Of a stretch of DNA of 33,613 nt, positions 24,788-33,460 are shown one piece after another; position 1 is the first letter of the stretch, and each line of letters begins with the position of its first letter. Origin of the DNA: Streptomyces sp. SID14436 (GTDB lineage Bacteria > Actinomycetota > Actinomycetes > Streptomycetales > Streptomycetaceae); the NCBI RefSeq assembly GCF_010548465.1, contig NZ_JAAGMD010000625.1, positions 1 through 33,613 on the forward strand, given 5' to 3'. Below the pieces are notes generated by a model. The model saw only the letters and a program-made list of their open reading frames with translations. It ran no database searches and was not told the origin of the DNA. Position numbers and translations under genes: made by a program.

Positions 24788-27700
24788 TCAGACCTGCGCC
24801 GGTTCCGTCTCGTCCGAGGACGGGGCGGCCTGCCCCGGGACCGCCGTGCCCTTCTTCAGCGCCCGCTTCTTCGCGCGCCGCTCCTTGCGGAGCTCCAGCA
24901 TCGCGTAGAGCGTCGGCACCAGCAGGAGGGTGAGCAGCGTCGACGTGATCAGACCGCCGATCACCACCACGGCCAGCGGCTGGGCGATGAAGCCGCCCTC
25001 GCCGGTGACGCCCAGCGCCATCGGCAGCAGCGCGAAGATCGTCGCCAGGGCCGTCATCAGGATGGGCCGCAGCCGGTGGCGACCGCCCTCCAGGACCGCC
25101 TCGACGATGCCGTAGCCCCGTGCGCGGTACTGGTTGACGAGGTCGATCAGCACGATCGCGTTGGTCACCACGATGCCGATCAGCATCAGCATGCCGATCA
25201 TCGCCGGGACCCCCATCGGGGTGCCGGTGACGAGCAGCAGGCCCAGCGCACCGGTCGCCGCGAACGGGATGGACACCAGCAGGATCAGCGGCTGGGCGAG
25301 CGACCGGAAGGTGCCCACCAGCAGCATGAAGACGATCGCGATGGCCGCGAGCATCGCCAGGCCCAGGTTGAGGAACGCCTCCTCCTGGTCCTGGGTGACC
25401 CCGCCGATCTCGGCCGTGGCACCCGCCGGGAGCGTCAGCGAGCTGATCTTCGCCTGGAGGTCCGCGCCGACCGCGCCGGTGTTGTCACCGGTCGGCTTGG
25501 CGCTGACGGTGGCCGCGCGCTGACCATCGATCCGGGTCATGGAGACCGGGCCGTCCACCAGCTCGACGGTGGCGACGTCACCCAGCTTCACCGGGCCCAG
25601 CGGCAGCTTCTTCAGCTCCGCCAGGGTGGTGGCCGGCTGCGCCGAGCGGATCACGACGTCGCGCTCGGTGTCGTCCAGGATCACCTTGGCGGCGGGCGTG
25701 CCGCGCACCGCCTGGGCGACGGCACCGCCGAGGCTCTGGTCGTCGAACCCGGCCGCCGCGGCCTTCTCGTTGGCCCGCACCGAGATGCGGGGCACGCTCT
25801 GCGACAGGTCGCTGCTGACGTCGGTGACGTCGTCCAGCGAGGCCACGGCCTCCTGGACCTGGTCGGCCGCCTTGCGCAGCACCTGCGCGTCGGCCGCCTT
25901 GACGACGACGCTGAGGTCCTGGGCGCCGAAGCCGTCCCCGGCCGACACGGTGGTGGTCCCGATGCCGTCGAGCCCGGCGAGACCCTTCTCCAGGGCGCTC
26001 TCCACGGCGTCGGAGGACGCGGAGTCCTCCAGCATCACCTGGTACGTCGCCTGGTTGGTGTCGGTGCCGCCGCCGAAGGCCGCCATGAAGCCGGACGAGC
26101 CGACCGTCACCTGGAAGTCCTTGACGCCGTCGGTGTCCCCGAGCAGCTTCTCGACCTTCTCCGCCTGCGCGTCGGTCGCCGCGAGGCTGGTGCCGGGGTC
26201 CAGTTCCTGCCGGACGGTGAGGACCCGCTGGTCGCCCTGGTCGAAGAAGTTGGTCTTGAGCAGCGGGGCCATGGCGAGCGTGCCGATCAGCACGACGACC
26301 GCGATGGCCAGGCTGGACAGGCGGCGCCGGGTGGCGAAGCGCAGGACGGCCAGGTAGCCGCACTGGAGCCTGCTCCGCGCCTCCTTCTCCTCGGCCAGCC
26401 GGCGGGCCTCCGCCGCGTCGTCGGGGGTGCCCTTCGGCGCCCGCAGGAACCAGTACGACAGCACCGGCACCACCGTCAGCGACACCAGCAGGGACGCCAG
26501 CAGCGCGGCCGTCACGGTGAGGCTGAAGGAGCCGAACAGCTCGCCCACCATGCCGCCGACCAGGCCGATCGGCAGGAACACGGCGACCGTGGTGAGCGTC
26601 GCGGACGTGACCGCCCCGGCCACCTCGCGCACCGCCTTCATGATCGCCGTGTGGCGCTCCTCGCCGTAGCCGAGGTGCCGCTTGATGTTCTCCAGGACGA
26701 CGATGGAGTCGTCCACGACACGGCCGATGGCGATGGTCAGCGCGCCCAGCGTCAGCATGTTCAGCGACAGGTCGCGGGTCCACAGCACGATCAGGGCGAG
26801 GACCACCGACAGCGGGATGGAGACCGCGGTGACCAGGGTCGAGCGGACGGAGGCCAGGAAGACCAGGATCACCAGGATCGCGAAGAGCAGACCGAGGGCG
26901 CCCTCGGTGGTCAGGCCCTCGATGGCCTGGGAGACGGCCGGGCCCTGGTCGGCGACGACGGTGAGGGTGGCCCCGGAGCCCAGGTCCTCGCGCAGTTCGG
27001 GCAGCTTGTCCTGGACGGCCTCGGAGATGGCGACGGCGCTGCCGTCGTGGTCCATGGTGGCCATCACGGCGAGGCTGGGCCTGCCGTTGGTGCGGGTCAG
27101 GGAGGACGCGCGGGCCTCCTCCTGCGTCACCTCGGCGACGTCGGCGAGCCGTACCGGCTTGCCCTTGCCGGGTTCGGCGGTGACCCGCAGGTCCTCGATC
27201 TGGCGCAGCGAGGTGAAGCCGCCGCCGACCTGCACGGTGCGGTTGGCGCCGTCCTCGTCGAAGGAGCCCGCCGGCACGGTGGCCCCGCCGGCCTGGAGGG
27301 CCTGGGCCAGCGCCTGCGGGGTGAGACCCGCCTCGGCGAGCTTCGCCGGGTCGGGGGTGACGGTGACCTGGAGGTCGCGGACGCCGTCGACCATGACCTG
27401 GCCGACGCCGTCGATGTCCTTCAGGGCGGGCACCACGGTGCGGTCGAGCTGGTCCGCGAGGGCCTGCTGGTCCTTGTCGGAGGTGACGGCGAGGACGACG
27501 GTCGGGATGTCGTCCGTGGAACCGGCGACGACCTGCGGGTCGACCGTGTCCGGCAGCACGGCCCGGGCCCGGTTGACGGCCTGCTGGACGTCGGCGACCA
27601 GCTGCTTGGTGTCGTTGCCGTAGTCGAAGGACGCCATGATGACGGCGTTGCCCTCGGAGGCGGTGGAGGTGACGCCGGAGATGCCGTCGACGGCCTCGAT

Positions 27701-27913
27701 GCTGTCCTCGAGGGGTTCGACGACCTGCTTCTCGACGACCTCCGGGGACGCGCCCTGGTAGGGCGCCAGGACCGACACCATGGGCAGTTCGATGGTGGGC
27801 AGCAGCTGCTGCTTGAGCTGGGGTATCGCGATCGCACCGAAGACGAGCGCGATGATCGACATCAGTCCGATCAGCGCCCGTTGCGCGAGGCTGAATCTGG
27901 ACAGCCAGGACAT
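24788..27913 (-). CDS. RND-family efflux transporter permease (AcrB/SwrC-like)
   Basis: This 1041-aa proton-driven exporter has the classic duplicated layout: helix 1 (12-30), a large outer porter domain (about 35-335), helices 2-6 (337-530), a second outer loop and six more helices, then a basic C-terminal tail. The proton-relay acidic pair is D401/D402 in GRVVDDSIVVLENI, matching AcrB D407/D408. No periplasmic adaptor or outer-membrane partner is encoded nearby, as for SwrC of Bacillus subtilis, which exports a lipopeptide. The start is the ATG at 27911-27913, with a weak RBS. It follows a two-component system on the same strand (155-nt gap), so regulation by it is likely. The substrate is unknown. 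Confidence 0.93.
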   Translation of the reverse strand: MSWLSRFSLAQRALIGLMSIIALVFGAIAIPQLKQQLLPTIELPMVSVLAPYQGASPEVVEKQVVEPLEDSIEAVDGISGVTSTASEGNAVIMASFDYGNDTKQLVADVQQAVNRARAVLPDTVDPQVVAGSTDDIPTVVLAVTSDKDQQALADQLDRTVVPALKDIDGVGQVMVDGVRDLQVTVTPDPAKLAEAGLTPQALAQALQAGGATVPAGSFDEDGANRTVQVGGGFTSLRQIEDLRVTAEPGKGKPVRLADVAEVTQEEARASSLTRTNGRPSLAVMATMDHDGSAVAISEAVQDKLPELREDLGSGATLTVVADQGPAVSQAIEGLTTEGALGLLFAILVILVFLASVRSTLVTAVSIPLSVVLALIVLWTRDLSLNMLTLGALTIAIGRVVDDSIVVLENIKRHLGYGEERHTAIMKAVREVAGAVTSATLTTVAVFLPIGLVGGMVGELFGSFSLTVTAALLASLLVSLTVVPVLSYWFLRAPKGTPDDAAEARRLAEEKEARSRLQCGYLAVLRFATRRRLSSLAIAVVVLIGTLAMAPLLKTNFFDQGDQRVLTVRQELDPGTSLAATDAQAEKVEKLLGDTDGVKDFQVTVGSSGFMAAFGGGTDTNQATYQVMLEDSASSDAVESALEKGLAGLDGIGTTTVSAGDGFGAQDLSVVVKAADAQVLRKAADQVQEAVASLDDVTDVSSDLSQSVPRISVRANEKAAAAGFDDQSLGGAVAQAVRGTPAAKVILDDTERDVVIRSAQPATTLAELKKLPLGPVKLGDVATVELVDGPVSMTRIDGQRAATVSAKPTGDNTGAVGADLQAKISSLTLPAGATAEIGGVTQDQEEAFLNLGLAMLAAIAIVFMLLVGTFRSLAQPLILLVSIPFAATGALGLLLVTGTPMGVPAMIGMLMLIGIVVTNAIVLIDLVNQYRARGYGIVEAVLEGGRHRLRPILMTALATIFALLPMALGVTGEGGFIAQPLAVVVIGGLITSTLLTLLLVPTLYAMLELRKERRAKKRALKKGTAVPGQAAPSSDETEPAQV

Positions 27914-28068
27914 GGGTTACGGGTCTCTCTTCTGTGAGCGGCAGAAGTGCAGGGAGGGCGCGACGGCGCCCCGCCGTACACACTGGGCCATCGAACGGGA
28001 CGATCCGTCGCCCCCTGGTCCATTTCCTTCTACAGCCCCTACTCCCGCCGCAGTACACCGGGGGCGGG

Positions 28069-28755
28069 TCAGTCCATCCTCGGACGTACCAGCCCGGACT
28101 CGTAGGCGATGACCACGAGTTGGGCCCGGTCGCGGGCGCCCAGCTTGCTCATGGCGCGGTTGACGTGCGTCTTCACGGTGAGCGGGCTCACCTCCAGGCG
28201 TTCGGCGATCTCGTCGTTGGAGTGGCCGCCGGCCACCTGGACCAGCACCTCCCGCTCACGCACGGTGAGCGAGTCGAGCCGGGCGGCGCGGGCCGGGTCG
28301 AGGTCGGCGCCGTCGGCCGGGTCGCGCTGGGCGAGGAAGCGGGCGATGAGGCCCTTGGTGGCGGCCGGGGACAGCAGGGCCTCGCCCTCGGCGGCGATGC
28401 GGATGGCGTTGAGCAGTTCCCCGGGCTCGGAGCCCTTGCCGAGGAAGCCGGAGGCACCGGCGCGCAGCGACTGCACGACGTAGTCGTCGACCTCGAAGGT
28501 GGTCAGTATGACCACGCGGACCGCGGCCAGTTCGGGGTCCGAGCTGATCAGGCGGGTGGCGGCGAGTCCGTCGGTGCCGGGCATGCGGATGTCCATGAGG
28601 ACGACGTCGGCGCGCCGTTCGCGGGCCAGCTCGACCGCCTCCGCGCCGTCGGACGCCTCCCCGACCACCTCCATGTCCGGCTCGGAGTCGACGAGGACGC
28701 GGAAGGCGCTGCGCAGCAGGGCCTGGTCGTCGGCGAGCAGGACGCGGATGGTCAT
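28069..28755 (-). CDS. NarL/FixJ-family (LuxR-type) response regulator
   Basis: This 228-aa regulator has a receiver domain (1-120) with D10, phosphoacceptor D55 (VVLMDIRMPG), T85 or T86, and K107 all present, and a LuxR-type helix-turn-helix (162-220, LTVREREVLVQVAGG and SNDEIAERL). It is the partner of the kinase encoded 22 nt upstream. The ATG at 28753-28755 follows GGGGGAG by 6 nt. A longer open frame running back into the kinase gene is a shadow. Likely targets are the adjacent RND exporter and perhaps the psp genes; this is inference from position. Confidence 0.95.
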   Translation of the reverse strand: MTIRVLLADDQALLRSAFRVLVDSEPDMEVVGEASDGAEAVELARERRADVVLMDIRMPGTDGLAATRLISSDPELAAVRVVILTTFEVDDYVVQSLRAGASGFLGKGSEPGELLNAIRIAAEGEALLSPAATKGLIARFLAQRDPADGADLDPARAARLDSLTVREREVLVQVAGGHSNDEIAERLEVSPLTVKTHVNRAMSKLGARDRAQLVVIAYESGLVRPRMD

Positions 28756-28777
28756 ACGGTCTCCCCCGGTGCACGGG

Positions 28778-29998
28778 TCACGGGCCGTCGGCGGCCGCGG
28801 TGGTACGGGTCTGGACGGGCAGGATCGCATGGACGCGGAAGCCGCCGCCGTAGCGGGGACCGGTGGTGAGGGTGCCGCGCAGGGCGGTGACCCGTTCCCG
28901 CATGCCGAGCAGGCCGTGCCCGCCGCCGGGAGCCGGCGCGGGGCTCTCGTCGGTGCCGTCGTCGAGCACGGTGATCTCGATGTTCGGCCCGACGCGGACG
29001 ACGCTGATCTCCGCCCAGGCCCCGGTCCCGGCGTGTTTCTGCACGTTGGTGAGGGCCTCCTGGACGATCCGGTAGGCGGCCGTGTCGACGGTGGCGGGCA
29101 GGGCGGTGTCCCGGATGTCGCGGGCCACCTCCACGTGCAGCCCGGCGCTGCGGAAGGTGCCCGCGAGTTCGTCCAGGCGGTCCAGGCCGGGCGCGGGCTC
29201 GGTCGGTGCCTCGGGGTCCCCGGACTGGCGGAGCAGGCCGACGGTGGCGCGCAGCTCGTCCAGGGCGGAGCGGCTGGCCTCGCGGACGTGGGCGAGGGCC
29301 TCCTTGGCCTGGTCGGGCCGCTTGTCCATGACGTGGGAGGCGACCCCGGCCTGGACGTTGACCAGGGCGATGTGGTGGGCGACGACGTCGTGCAGGTCGC
29401 GGGCGATGCGCAGGCGTTCCTCGGCGACCCGGCGGCGGGCCTCCTCCTCGCGGGTGCGTTCGGCACGCTCGGCGCGTTCCCGGATGGCCTGGACGACGGC
29501 GCGGCGGCTGCGGACGGCGTCACCGGCGCTGGCGCCGATGCCGGTCCAGGCGAAGATCGCGAGGTTCTCCTGCGCGTACCAGGGCAGCGGGCCGGCGGCC
29601 ATGGCGGTGCCGGTCAGGACGGTCATGGTGAGCAGGCCGAGGCGCCAGGTGGTGGGCCGGTCGGTGGTGGAGGCGACGGTGTAGAGCGCGATGACGGCGC
29701 ACATGGCGACGGGGGCGCGGGGGTCGCCGGTGAGGGAGTCGAGGACGGAGAGGGCCCCGGTGACGGCGAGGACGGTCCGCGGGGCGCGGCGGCGGAAGGG
29801 CAGCGCGGCGGCGCCGAGGGTCATCAGGACCAGCCCGAGCGGGCCGGGGGTGCGCAGACTCCAGGTGACGCCGTCCGGGCTGTGCGGGTCGACGAAGGAG
29901 CCGGCCACCATGCAGATCAGGACGAGCGCGGCCAGGGCGGTGTCGAGGGCGAAGGGGTGGGCGCGCAGCCGGCGCCGGGCGCGCGTCAGGGTGCTCAC
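28778..29998 (-). CDS. Sensor histidine kinase (HisKA_3/DesK-NarX type)
   Basis: A 406-aa membrane kinase with four or five hydrophobic helices (about 18-150), a coiled linker (165-195), the dimerisation/phosphoacceptor motif RDLHDVVAHHI with H203, and an ATPase domain (300-395) with EALTNVQKHA as N-box and GHGLLGMRERV as G-box. There is almost no extracellular sensor domain, so it is of the intramembrane-sensing kind. The start is uncertain: GTG at 29998 (used here, overlapping the TGA of a 22-codon ORF) or ATG at 30052, which adds 18 residues with poorer codon bias. It pairs with the regulator 22 nt downstream. Confidence 0.92.
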   Translation of the reverse strand: MSTLTRARRRLRAHPFALDTALAALVLICMVAGSFVDPHSPDGVTWSLRTPGPLGLVLMTLGAAALPFRRRAPRTVLAVTGALSVLDSLTGDPRAPVAMCAVIALYTVASTTDRPTTWRLGLLTMTVLTGTAMAAGPLPWYAQENLAIFAWTGIGASAGDAVRSRRAVVQAIRERAERAERTREEEARRRVAEERLRIARDLHDVVAHHIALVNVQAGVASHVMDKRPDQAKEALAHVREASRSALDELRATVGLLRQSGDPEAPTEPAPGLDRLDELAGTFRSAGLHVEVARDIRDTALPATVDTAAYRIVQEALTNVQKHAGTGAWAEISVVRVGPNIEITVLDDGTDESPAPAPGGGHGLLGMRERVTALRGTLTTGPRYGGGFRVHAILPVQTRTTAAADGP

Positions 29999-30155
29999 GG
30001 CCGTCCACGGTAGCCGGGCCGGACGCGCCCGGGGACCGCGTTCCGTCGGCATCCGGTGCGCATCACGGTCTCCTCGGCGGTCGCGCGCCGCTGCCCGGCG
30101 GCACCGGGCGGCGGGGTGTGTCCGCCGGCGGGAGCGGCCGGGCAGGGCAGGACGC
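29999..30155. other. Leader region of the kinase gene with possible 22-codon upstream ORF
   Basis: An ATG at 30061-30063 has the best RBS here (GAGGAG, 6-nt spacing). It opens a 22-codon frame ending in TGA at 29995-29997, which overlaps the kinase GTG as GTGA. It may be a coupled leader or a chance frame. Confidence 0.35.
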
Positions 30156-30186
30156 GTCCCGCGCCCCGGCGGCCGGGGCGCGGGAC
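30156..30186 (-). terminator. Terminator of the pspA-pspAA operon
   Basis: A perfect 14-bp stem GTCCCGCGCCCCGG and its complement with a 3-nt loop starts 14 nt after the pspAA stop, separating psp from the kinase gene. Confidence 0.9.
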
Positions 30187-30199
30187 GGTCACGATGTCG

Positions 30200-30481
30200 T
30201 CAGACGCCGGGGATGAGGCCGTCGTCGCTGAGCAGTTCCCTGACCTCGTCGATGGTCGCGTCCGGGGACGGCAGGATGAGGTCGGACGGTTCCAGGGAGT
30301 CGTCCGGCAGGGGCTCACCGAGCTCGTGGACCTTGGCGAGCAGGGCCTGGAGGGTGGCGCGGAAGCCCGGCCCGTCGCCGTTGTCCATCTCGGCGAGCAG
30401 TTCCTCGTCCAGTTTGTTCAGCTCGGCCAGGTGGCTCTCGGCGAGAGCCACCTGCCCTTCCCCCATGATCCGTACGATCAC
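30200..30481 (-). CDS. pspAA: PspA-associated protein PspAA
   Basis: A 93-aa acidic protein beginning VIVRIMGEGQ, the typical start of PspAA-domain proteins found beside PspA in actinobacteria and archaea. It has a helical N-terminal half (residues 9-52) and a Pro/Asp-rich C-terminal half. There is no signal or membrane helix. The GTG at 30479-30481 follows AGGAGG by 6 nt. It is 64 nt downstream of pspA and before a strong terminator. It probably binds or modulates PspA; the exact role is not known. Confidence 0.85.
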   Translation of the reverse strand: MIVRIMGEGQVALAESHLAELNKLDEELLAEMDNGDGPGFRATLQALLAKVHELGEPLPDDSLEPSDLILPSPDATIDEVRELLSDDGLIPGV

Positions 30482-30545
30482 GTCGCCCTCCTAAGGCGTG
30501 GATCCCGGCGGCCGGCGGTGCGGTGGCTGCGGCGTGCGGTGCGAG

Positions 30546-31349
30546 CTACTGCTTGTCGAAGCGGGGGGTGTCCTGCGGCTGCTGCTGGGTGCGCGGGTCG
30601 GCCTGGCCGGTGCCGCCCTCGATGGCCTGCTGCCCGGCGCTCGGGCCGCCCGCCAGCTCGGCCTTCATCCGCTGCAGCTCCAGCTCCACGTCCGTACCAC
30701 CGGAGAGGCGGTCCAGCTCGGCCTGGAGGTCGTCCTTGTGGGTGCCGGACGGGTCGTCGAGGGCACCGGAGGCGAGCAGTTCGTCGATGGCGCCGGCCCG
30801 CGCCTGGAGCTGGGCCGTCTTGTCCTCGGCCCGCTGGATGGCCAGCCCGACGTCGCCCATCTCCTCGGAGATGCCGGAGAAGGCCTCACCGATGCGGGTC
30901 TGCGCCTGGGCGGCGGTGTACGTCGCCTTGATGGTCTCCTTCTTCGTCCGGAAGGCGTCCACCTTGGCCTGGAGCCGCTGGGCCGCGAGGGTGAGCTTCT
31001 CCTCCTCGCCCTGGAGCGTCGCGTGCTGCGTCTCCAGGTCCGTGACCTGCTGCTGGAGGGCGGCGCGGCGGGACAGCGCCTCCCGGGCCAGGTCCTCGCG
31101 GCCCAGGGCGAGCGCCTTGCGGCCCTGGTCCTCCAGCTTGGAGGACTGCGACTGGAGCTGGTTCAGCTGGAGCTCCAGGCGCTTGCGGCTGGTCGCCACG
31201 TCGGCGACACCCCGGCGCACCTTCTGGAGCAGCTCGAGCTGTTTCTGGTACGAGTAATCGAGGGTTTCGCGAGGGTCCTCGGCCCGGTCAAGGGCCTTGT
31301 TCGCCTTCGCGCGGAAGATCATCCCCATACGCTTCATGACACCGCTCAT
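30546..31349 (-). CDS. pspA: Phage shock protein A (PspA/IM30/Vipp1 family, ESCRT-III-like)
   Basis: A 267-aa, almost entirely helical protein (about 15-240) that coats and protects stressed inner membranes, as PspA/IM30 proteins do. The N-terminal MSGVMKRMGMIFRAKANKALDR can form the amphipathic membrane helix, and LDYSYQKQLELLQKVRRGVA is the typical alpha-1 region. The Pro/Gln-rich tail (240-267) is disordered. I take the ATG at 31347-31349; another in-frame ATG is four codons later. It leads a two-gene operon with pspAA. PspA is needed for survival under stress in Streptomyces. Confidence 0.95.
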   Translation of the reverse strand: MSGVMKRMGMIFRAKANKALDRAEDPRETLDYSYQKQLELLQKVRRGVADVATSRKRLELQLNQLQSQSSKLEDQGRKALALGREDLAREALSRRAALQQQVTDLETQHATLQGEEEKLTLAAQRLQAKVDAFRTKKETIKATYTAAQAQTRIGEAFSGISEEMGDVGLAIQRAEDKTAQLQARAGAIDELLASGALDDPSGTHKDDLQAELDRLSGGTDVELELQRMKAELAGGPSAGQQAIEGGTGQADPRTQQQPQDTPRFDKQ

Positions 31350-31645
31350 GGGCTTCGCGCGCCCCCTTCTGACGGACTCCAGCTCACAGGTCTGCGACAG
31401 AACCCACAGTACGGGCCCTGCATCCATTACCGCACTGTTCGGGGACGGATGCGCTCATCCCCAAGGACGACTGATCCTCCTCCCCGTCCGGCGCAGGGAG
31501 TAGGTGATCCCCGGGTGCCGGCACGGTGACACACCCGGAGGCCGGGCACAACGTCCCCTCTGTCCCCTTACAGACGTCCGGTGTTGCCGGATCGTTCCCC
31601 ACCGGACTGTGGTCCAACCCCGAGTACCCCGTACCCTTGGGTTTT

Positions 31646-32245
31646 GTGTTCCGTAGCCGTGCCAAGGAAGAGAAGGCCCCGGCCGCCGACAAGGCGACGG
31701 TGACCGACTCCAAGCAGCCCCGTCACCCGGAGGCCCCCAAGGGGCGTCCCACGCCCAAGCGCAGCGTGGCCCAGTCCCAGCGCCGCAGCGTGGCCAACAC
31801 CTCGATGTCGCGCAAGGACGCCGCCAAGCGGCAGCGCGAGGAGCGCCGAGCCGCGTTGGAGCGTCAGCGCCAGGCGCTGGCCACCGGCGACGAGCGTTAC
31901 CTGCCCGCCCGTGACAAGGGTCCGGTGCGGCGGTTCGCCCGTGACTTCGTCGACTCGCGGTTCAACATCGCCGAGTACTTCCTGCCGATGGCCGTGATCA
32001 TCCTGGTGCTGAGCGTGGTCCGGCAGCCGCAGATCCAGAACGCGGCCCTGCTGCTCTGGCTGGTCGTCATCGTGATGATCGTGCTCGACTCGTTCGTCAC
32101 CGGCTTCCGGCTGAAGAAGCGGCTGGCGGAGCGCTTCCCCGACGACAACCGCCGCGGTGCCGTCGCCTACGCGCTGATGCGCTCGCTGCAGATGCGGCGG
32201 CTGCGGCTGCCCAAGCCCCAGGTGAAGCGCGGGGAACGACCCTGA
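31646..32245 (+). CDS. DUF3043-type membrane protein
   Basis: A 199-aa protein with a charged, basic, partly coiled N-terminal half (1-108, including the SRKDAAKRQREERRAALERQ segment) and two closely spaced membrane helices (about 111-126 and 131-152), then a basic tail. It resembles the actinobacterial DUF3043 family; no function is known to me. The GTG at 31646 has no RBS; TACCCT (31632-31637) lies 8 nt before it, predicting a near-leaderless mRNA. It is divergent from pspA. Its stop (TGA 32243-32245) overlaps the next reading frame. Confidence 0.85.
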   Translation: MFRSRAKEEKAPAADKATVTDSKQPRHPEAPKGRPTPKRSVAQSQRRSVANTSMSRKDAAKRQREERRAALERQRQALATGDERYLPARDKGPVRRFARDFVDSRFNIAEYFLPMAVIILVLSVVRQPQIQNAALLLWLVVIVMIVLDSFVTGFRLKKRLAERFPDDNRRGAVAYALMRSLQMRRLRLPKPQVKRGERP

Positions 32246-33066
32246 GCACGACGCCGTTCGCGGACGGCGCGGCGGACGTCCGGCCGGCCCGGTCCGGCGA
32301 GCTGCGTGACGTCGTCCGGCGGGAGCTGGTGGCCCGCCAGCTGGAGGAGCAGATAGTCGGGCGGTTCCCGGTCGGCAAGCGCCTGCGGGTGCTCGACGTC
32401 GGCATGGGCCGGGGCACCCAGGCGCTCCGGCTCGCCCGGGCCGGCCACCAGGTGACCGGGCTCGAACACGAGCCCGGCCGCATCGCGGCGGCCCGGGACG
32501 CCCTGGCCGGGGAGCCGGAGGGCATCCGGGAGCGGATGCGGATCATCGAGAGCGACGGCCGGGACACCGGCGTGCACTTCCGGCCGGGCAGCTTCGACGT
32601 GGTGCTCTGCCACGGCGTGCTGATGCACGTGGCGGAGCCCGACCCGCTGATCGCGGGGCTGGCGCGGATGCTCGCCCCCGGCGGCCTGCTGTCCCTGCTG
32701 GTGCGCAACGGCGACGCGCTCGCGATGCTGCCCGGCCTGTCCGGCGACTGGCCGGGCGCGCTGGCCGCGTTCCGGACGACGGCCCGGCTGCCGCACTCGC
32801 GCACCGAGGCGGACGAGGAGGCCCCGCCGCGGCCCGGGGCGGAGGGCCGGGCGGACCGGCTGCAGAAGCTGACGGCGACCCTGGCGGGCATCGGGGCACC
32901 GCTGCACACCTGGTACGGCGTGCGGGTGTTCACGGACACCGCGGCCTGCGGCACGGCCGTGCCGGACGACCTGGAGACGCTGCTGGCGGTGGAGGAGAAG
33001 GCGGGCCGCACCGACCCCTACCGGGGCGTGGCGGCGCTGCTGCACCTGTGCGGCGTGCGCGGCTGA
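32242..33066 (+). CDS. Class I SAM-dependent methyltransferase, CmoM/SmtA-like
   Basis: The SAM-binding motif I is VLDVGMGRGTQ, with GLEHEPGR as motif II and SFDVVLCHGVLMHV as motif IV. Near the end WYGVRVFTD resembles CmoM/SmtA, which methylates carboxymethoxyuridine in the tRNA wobble position, but that assignment is tentative. The ordinary start would be GTG at 32329. However, the 28 codons before it have almost complete G/C third positions and lead back to a CTG (32242) overlapping the upstream stop as CTGA, with GGGGAA just before. I therefore choose CTG (274 aa). It is translationally coupled to the DUF3043 gene. Confidence 0.85.
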   Translation: MSTTPFADGAADVRPARSGELRDVVRRELVARQLEEQIVGRFPVGKRLRVLDVGMGRGTQALRLARAGHQVTGLEHEPGRIAAARDALAGEPEGIRERMRIIESDGRDTGVHFRPGSFDVVLCHGVLMHVAEPDPLIAGLARMLAPGGLLSLLVRNGDALAMLPGLSGDWPGALAAFRTTARLPHSRTEADEEAPPRPGAEGRADRLQKLTATLAGIGAPLHTWYGVRVFTDTAACGTAVPDDLETLLAVEEKAGRTDPYRGVAALLHLCGVRG

Positions 33067-33090
33067 GACCGCGGCGGACCGGCCCCGCAC

Positions 33091-33120
33091 GGGCCGTGCC
33101 GGGCGAGGGCCGGACGGCCC
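33091..33120. terminator. Bidirectional terminator
   Basis: GGGCCGT/ACGGCCC (7 bp) with an inner CCGG/CCGG pair and one bulged base, between convergent stops at 33066 (+) and 33134 (-). Confidence 0.65.
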
Positions 33121-33133
33121 CCGCCCGCGGGGC

Positions 33134-33346
33134 TCACGCGTCCTGGGCGTGCAGGCTCATCGGCCCGTAGATCTCGGTGGTTTCCTCGAACAGCCGCACC
33201 TGGTCGGCGCCGCCCTCCAGCAGGCCCTTCCAGTTCTCCCCGATCCAGGACTCGGCGTCGCCCTGGGTGGTGAAGTCCTCCGGCGGCACCGCGGGCTCGA
33301 CCTGTGTCCCGTCGGCCTTCTCGAACCGCCACGTCCATGCCGCCAT
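33134..33346 (-). CDS. Small conserved-type hypothetical protein, 70 aa
   Basis: A 70-aa acidic soluble protein starting MAAWTWRFEKADG, with several Trp (WTWRFEK, SWIGENWKGLLEGG) and no signal, membrane helix or cysteines. The ATG at 33344-33346 follows GGGAGG by 5 nt, which decides this start over a longer open frame. Codon use is typical of the host. I do not recognise a named family; a small alpha/beta fold is likely from the alternating pattern. Function unknown. Confidence 0.75.
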   Translation of the reverse strand: MAAWTWRFEKADGTQVEPAVPPEDFTTQGDAESWIGENWKGLLEGGADQVRLFEETTEIYGPMSLHAQDA

Positions 33347-33460
33347 GTACGCCTCCCATGGGTGTGAGCACCTGCACAGCAGAAGCCGGATCTCGGTCCG
33401 GCTCCTGCCCAAAGCCTAGTCGGGCGGGCAGTGCCTGGGGGGAGGGGTGAAAATCGGGGC

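Noticed and set aside
24716..27937. 1073-codon plus-strand open frame opposite the RND gene
   Set aside because: Composition (His, Asp, Arg, Gly rich, no domains) is that of an antisense shadow; the minus-strand frame is an unmistakable RND transporter.
28069..29523. Open frame joining the response regulator to upstream sequence, as if a fusion
   Set aside because: The N-terminal part is the kinase gene read out of frame. The regulator has its own ATG and RBS at 28755.
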